From CAZINM01 sp964540605 (GTDB taxonomy: Bacteria; Patescibacteriota; Dojkabacteria; SC72; JAHDCA01): 9,488 nt of DNA. The notes under the pieces are model-generated. The model worked only from the letters and a program-made list of their open reading frames with translations, was not told where the DNA came from and did not search any database. The stretch lies in NCBI GenBank assembly GCA_964540605.1, contig CAZINM010000041.1, positions 1 to 9,488 on the forward strand. Reading direction: 5' to 3'. Position 1 is the first letter of the stretch. Each line of letters opens with the position of its first letter. This document shows positions 6,261 to 9,488 of the stretch, piece after piece. Position numbers and translations under genes: made by a program.

Positions 6261-8240
6261 TCACCAACCACCACCTCCACCACCACCTCCTCCGCCTCCG
6301 GATCCTCCACCACCACCTGAGCCACCAGATGAACTTGGTGGAGTTGCCGAAGAAGATATTGAACTATTTAATCCAGAACTTAACGCAGTCCCAAAACTAT
6401 AAGCACTAATATTGTTATATCCTGAATACCAGTAAGTCGAATATCTTCCATTCTCATCGATATGTTCTGCACTCTTCAAAACCTGCTCGAAATCTTTTAC
6501 CCATTTAGATTCAACGCCTAAAGCTATTGCATATGGGAAATATTTGTTAAATGTTTCGATTGTTTTAGGTATCTTTTGCTCAAACATCTCGATCCTTTTC
6601 TCTTCTGTAGCTTGTATGAACATTTTCAAACCCTGTAATTTATCATCTGCTTCTTTTCCCGATTTTGTACGAGCTTTTAGTGCTACAACAGAAATACCAA
6701 TAGTTATCGCAATCACAAATATTGGTATTATATGGAAAATAGTTGGACCATTAGGCATAAATAAAAAAGCTATGTTTGGTATTACAAATGGGAATAAGAA
6801 AACAGTAGCTAAAATTTTTTGCAAACATGAGGCACTTCGTTTCATCATTGAGATGAACGCAATAAACACTCCAAGATTCCATATCACAACAAAAATTAGC
6901 ATTGATAAGGATTCTGGATCTGTTCTACCAAATAGTACATACAGAATAATTGGTAATAACCCAGAAAATATTACTAGCAATAAAGCTCCAACATTGCTTT
7001 TATATATTTCTTTCTTATATTTAGACCTAAAATATGATGAGTATTTATCATAGGCGTTTTTAATTGTGTATGAGTATGTAGAATCAAAATCAACAGAGTC
7101 TTTACCTTGAGGTAAGAACTCATTCATAAATACTTTTTCATCATAAGATAATTTTGATTCATCTACCTCTTTTAGCTTTTTAACTGTGTAAGAGGTACGA
7201 TTTAGAATTCCTTTCTTCTTTTCTTCAATAAATAAGTAACCTTTTGTAGCGAGTGAAATTATTGTTGCAGAGATCACATTACTGTCAAAACCCATTTTGC
7301 TTATAAATCTTGCTTGTCCAGGAGATATGTTTTCTGGAAGCTCAAATTGAGGATAGATCCCTTTAGAATGTGGATCCCTTCCCCAGATCAACCAAGTTAT
7401 GATCGCTACAGTAAAACAGGCAAACATTCCTACTACTAACGATATTAAAGAGAAATTGTCTTTTAGAAACCTCAAACCTCTTTCTGTTTTTGTAGGTTCT
7501 TCAATTATACCTTTTGGAAACTTAACAAATATTGTAAAACCTTGTTCAACATTTAAAGAATTGTTATTTATAAATGAAACTTTTGTAAATCCGTTTGTAT
7601 AATCAGTAGTTTTTGTAATATTTGATGAATCTGTTGATCCAGATATCCCCCAATAAGCGCCGTAATCTGTCTCTGACATATTTGTATTAGCTGGGACATA
7701 AATGTCTGCAGAGGATCTATATATTGGAAAAGTCCAACCTTGTCCTGTTATGTTGAAAAAAAGCTCGTCGTGATCTTCTAAATAAGTTATCTGATTATCT
7801 GTCTTATATTTTATTGTATATGTGTAAGTACCAGGTTGCAGAAAGAAATTTTGATTACCAATATATAATCTAACACCATTCGAAATATATTCAGTATGAT
7901 AATCGTCTGGAGAGCCATCTCTTTGAACAGATAAAACTTCAAAAGATGTAGTCTCAGTAAAACCAGCACTTGTTCGATATGTTGTTGGGAAATCTCTATA
8001 TATTCCTCTTTGAATTGAATTTCCCAAAGCCAAAACTGTTATAGTTTCAGTAACTTCTAAGGATGAGTCTTGTTTTATTACTACTTCGCTATGAAATGAT
8101 TGGATCGCTTCTTGTTGAGGTTGCTCGATTGTTTGATCGTCAGTTGTTGTAACAACTTGATCTTGAGCAAAAATAGGACATAGAAAAAGAGAAAAAATTA
8201 AGAAAGAAAATATAGATCTTGCAAAAAAGTGTTTTTTCAT
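6261..8240 (-). CDS. DUF2207 domain-containing membrane protein with Gly-rich C terminus
   Basis: The 659-residue product begins with a signal peptide (hydrophobic core about 8-21, probable cleavage IFA|Q after residue 25). The extracytoplasmic DUF2207 domain (about 48-245) starts with the typical SFHSEVVIKQDSSLEVTETI pattern and continues with RGIYRDFPTTY (78-88). Membrane helices are at about 263-286, 416-437, 446-467, 474-495 and 501-522. The loop after the first helix carries family-typical blocks: YPQFELPENISPGQARF (296-312), and SATIISLATKGYLFIEE (324-340), a small winged-helix-like segment. The tail (about 627-659) is Ser/Gly-rich and ends in a glycine run plus Trp, as in many members of this family. 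The stop is TGA, the only TGA stop seen in the window. The gene leads the minus-strand cluster and is followed by lemA, its frequent partner. The function of the family is unknown; an envelope role is inferred. A promoter and palindrome lie just upstream. Confidence 0.95.
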   Translation of the reverse strand: MKKHFFARSIFSFLIFSLFLCPIFAQDQVVTTTDDQTIEQPQQEAIQSFHSEVVIKQDSSLEVTETITVLALGNSIQRGIYRDFPTTYRTSAGFTETTSFEVLSVQRDGSPDDYHTEYISNGVRLYIGNQNFFLQPGTYTYTIKYKTDNQITYLEDHDELFFNITGQGWTFPIYRSSADIYVPANTNMSETDYGAYWGISGSTDSSNITKTTDYTNGFTKVSFINNNSLNVEQGFTIFVKFPKGIIEEPTKTERGLRFLKDNFSLISLVVGMFACFTVAIITWLIWGRDPHSKGIYPQFELPENISPGQARFISKMGFDSNVISATIISLATKGYLFIEEKKKGILNRTSYTVKKLKEVDESKLSYDEKVFMNEFLPQGKDSVDFDSTYSYTIKNAYDKYSSYFRSKYKKEIYKSNVGALLLVIFSGLLPIILYVLFGRTDPESLSMLIFVVIWNLGVFIAFISMMKRSASCLQKILATVFLFPFVIPNIAFLFMPNGPTIFHIIPIFVIAITIGISVVALKARTKSGKEADDKLQGLKMFIQATEEKRIEMFEQKIPKTIETFNKYFPYAIALGVESKWVKDFEQVLKSAEHIDENGRYSTYWYSGYNNISAYSFGTALSSGLNSSISSSATPPSSSGGSGGGGGSGGGGGGGGGGGW

Positions 8241-8267
8241 ATTCTCTTAATAAAGATTTAATATTTA

Positions 8268-8296
8268 ATTATTATTGAGTTGTAACTAATTTGCAA
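8268..8296 (-). promoter_or_regulatory. Possible promoter of the DUF2207-lemA-propeller operon
   Basis: On the minus strand TTGCAA (8296-8291; 4 of 6 to TTGACA) is followed after 17 nt by AATAAT (8273-8268; 5 of 6 to TATAAT). Transcription would start near 8261, about 20 nt before the ATG at 8240. The -35 box lies inside the palindrome at 8287-8300. A weak purine stretch AAGAG sits close to the ATG. Confidence 0.4.
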
Positions 8297-8300
8297 ATTA
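8287..8300. promoter_or_regulatory. 14-bp perfect palindrome in divergent promoter region, candidate operator
   Basis: The sequence TAATTTGCAAATTA is identical to its reverse complement. It overlaps the proposed -35 box of the minus-strand operon and abuts the proposed -35 box of the plus-strand flavoprotein gene, so a dimeric regulator bound here could affect both. No regulator gene is in the window. From composition, roughly one perfect 14-bp palindrome would be expected by chance in a window of this length, so the placement is the main argument. Confidence 0.4.
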
Positions 8301-8330
8301 TTGTTATAAATTTCACGATAAAGATATAAT
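8301..8330 (+). promoter_or_regulatory. Probable sigma70-type promoter of the BaiN-like gene
   Basis: A perfect -10 box TATAAT (8325-8330) is preceded, 18 nt upstream, by TTGTTA (8301-8306; 4 of 6 to TTGACA). Transcription would start near 8337, giving a leader of about 23 nt. The -35 box directly abuts the 14-bp palindrome at 8287-8300. The call rests on sequence match only, in AT-rich DNA where chance matches are common. Confidence 0.6.
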
Positions 8331-8359
8331 AAGTTTACTTGATTTGATGATTTTATTAA

Positions 8360-9488
8360 ATGACTAAAAACATCGCAGTTATTGGTTGCGGTCCTGCTGG
8401 AATGATCTCATCCATCTTTGCATCTCGAAATGGACATGATGTGACAATATTTGAAAAAAATAGATCTTCAGGGATGAAGCTATTAATTACTGGAAATGGT
8501 AGATGTAACATCTCAAATAATGATCTAAACATAAAAAAATATCATGGTGAAAATCCTAAATTTGTTGAATCTGTATTTTATCGATTTGATATAAATGACA
8601 CGAGGGAATTTTTCAGTGATATCGGAATTGAATTTATTGAAGAGAAAGAGGGTAGACTTTACCCAAGATCAGAAAGAGCACTAGATGTGCTGGACGCTTT
8701 AATTAATGAATGTAAAGTGTGCGGTTGTAAGATCTTGTATGGTACAAATGTTAAAAAAATCAATAAGATTTCTAATGGAACTTTTGAGGTTGAATATATT
8801 GCTAGTGGGAAATTAGGTAAGAATCTATTTGATGAGATCATTTTAACAACTGGTGGTAAAACATATTCACAATTAGGTTCTGATGGTTCAGGATTCAAAA
8901 TAGCAGAAGATCTAGGTCATAAAATAATTCAACCAGTTCAAGTTTCCGTTCCGATACAATCATTAGATCCAATTTGTAAAAATTTACAAGGTGTAACAGT
9001 AAAAGCTAAAGTTCTTTTTGAAATTAATAAAAAGAAAATAAATGAGATAAACGATGATCTTATTTTTACACATTATGGAATATCTGGTCCTGCGATACTT
9101 AGTATATCTAGGAATGTCTCAATTAATACTAATAGGTATAAAACACCATTTAATGAAATGAAATTGTTAATTGATTTCGCTCCAAACATAGATGAGGATT
9201 TACTTTACACTGAAATTTCAAAACGGATAGATACCAACAATCGAATGATCTCAAATCAATTTTACGAAATTTGTGCTAAAAGCTTAGTTATGTTTATGCT
9301 CAGATCAATTGATGTTGATTCTCAAGCAATGAATATATCAAAGGCCAAATTGAGAGAATTGGTTAAAAACATCAAGCGATATGCATTAAATATTGATGGT
9401 TTACTTGATTGGGATCATGCTCAATTCACTGCTGGAGGTGTTGATACAAAAGAAATTGACTCCAAGACAATGTCATCGAAAATTATTC
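8360..9488 (+). CDS. BaiN/HI0933-like NAD(P)/FAD-dependent oxidoreductase (3' truncated by window edge)
   Basis: The frame opens at ATG 8360 and runs to the window end, giving 376 visible residues of a family usually about 390-420 long, so only the C-terminal tip is missing. The N terminus holds the Rossmann FAD-binding motif VIGCGPAG (7-14) ending its second strand at FEK (31-33). The family-specific block KLLITGNGRCNISNN (40-54) follows. Further landmarks are GRLYPRSERALDVLDAL (98-114), LTTGGKTYSQLGSDGSGFKI (162-181), THYGISGPAIL (237-247) and FTAGGVDTKEIDSKTMSSK (356-374), which normally precedes the closing FAD-contacting segment. Members include E. coli YhiN and the bile-acid 7-dehydroxylation-pathway flavoprotein BaiN; for most of them the substrate is unknown, so no specific reaction is claimed here. 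The canonical GGGRCN is GNGRCN in this copy. The leader has no Shine-Dalgarno sequence, but a good promoter lies 30 nt upstream. Confidence 0.95.
   Translation, partial: MTKNIAVIGCGPAGMISSIFASRNGHDVTIFEKNRSSGMKLLITGNGRCNISNNDLNIKKYHGENPKFVESVFYRFDINDTREFFSDIGIEFIEEKEGRLYPRSERALDVLDALINECKVCGCKILYGTNVKKINKISNGTFEVEYIASGKLGKNLFDEIILTTGGKTYSQLGSDGSGFKIAEDLGHKIIQPVQVSVPIQSLDPICKNLQGVTVKAKVLFEINKKKINEINDDLIFTHYGISGPAILSISRNVSINTNRYKTPFNEMKLLIDFAPNIDEDLLYTEISKRIDTNNRMISNQFYEICAKSLVMFMLRSIDVDSQAMNISKAKLRELVKNIKRYALNIDGLLDWDHAQFTAGGVDTKEIDSKTMSSKII

Noticed and set aside
6261..6263. TGA read as glycine (Gracilibacteria/SR1 code)
   Set aside because: The in-frame extension would add only five residues before TAA. 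All other long frames contain no internal TGA while using GGN for Gly, so the standard code fits better.
6264..6326. G+C-rich low-complexity tract as a foreign insertion or repeat element
   Set aside because: It encodes the Gly/Ser tail typical of DUF2207 proteins, with mixed Gly codons, so it is ordinary coding sequence.
3894..7602. Plus-strand open frames opposite the minus-strand operon (for example 6544-7053)
   Set aside because: They are antisense shadows of clearly conserved DUF2207, LemA and delta-60 genes and show no recognisable protein features.

Overview
The window is about 32% G+C and densely coded, and the overall look is that of a small-genome, AT-rich bacterium. The first gene resembles a membrane-protein family that I associate from memory with Candidate Phyla Radiation (Patescibacteria) genomes. 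The delta-60 protein carries a Cys-containing segment of a kind I also associate with CPR surface proteins. I therefore suspect a CPR bacterium, but the sequence alone does not prove it or give a phylum. The standard genetic code fits: every long frame is free of internal TGA, and one gene ends in TGA. Most gene starts have A/T-rich leaders without a Shine-Dalgarno sequence.

Layout. (1) Positions 1-2222, plus strand: the 3' part of a large helical membrane protein that is open to the left edge, followed after 18 nt by an SRAP/YedK/HMCES-type abasic-site DNA-protein crosslink protein. (2) Positions 2225-8240, minus strand: four genes, transcribed in the order DUF2207 membrane protein, LemA, a secreted delta-60 beta-propeller protein with a C-terminal membrane anchor, and a very acidic Tyr-rich protein with an N-terminal membrane anchor. 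LemA and the propeller gene abut with no gap, the last two genes are 17 nt apart, and 101 nt separate DUF2207 from lemA. (3) Positions 8241-8359: a divergent promoter region with a perfect 14-bp palindrome between two plausible promoters. (4) Positions 8360-9488, plus strand: a BaiN/HI0933-like flavoprotein cut by the right edge.

LemA next to DUF2207 is a recurrent bacterial pairing of unknown biochemical function. Here it appears to be expressed together with two predicted surface-exposed anchored proteins, which suggests a cell-envelope module. That is the most system-like feature of the window. The SRAP protein and the flavoprotein are housekeeping-type genes with no obvious link to it.

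The other striking signal is at base level. GATC occurs about 76 times by hand count, against roughly 27 expected from composition, and AGATCT about 16 times against roughly 3. No RNA genes, mobile elements, CRISPR arrays or long repeats were seen, and no stretch longer than 300 bases lacks a gene.
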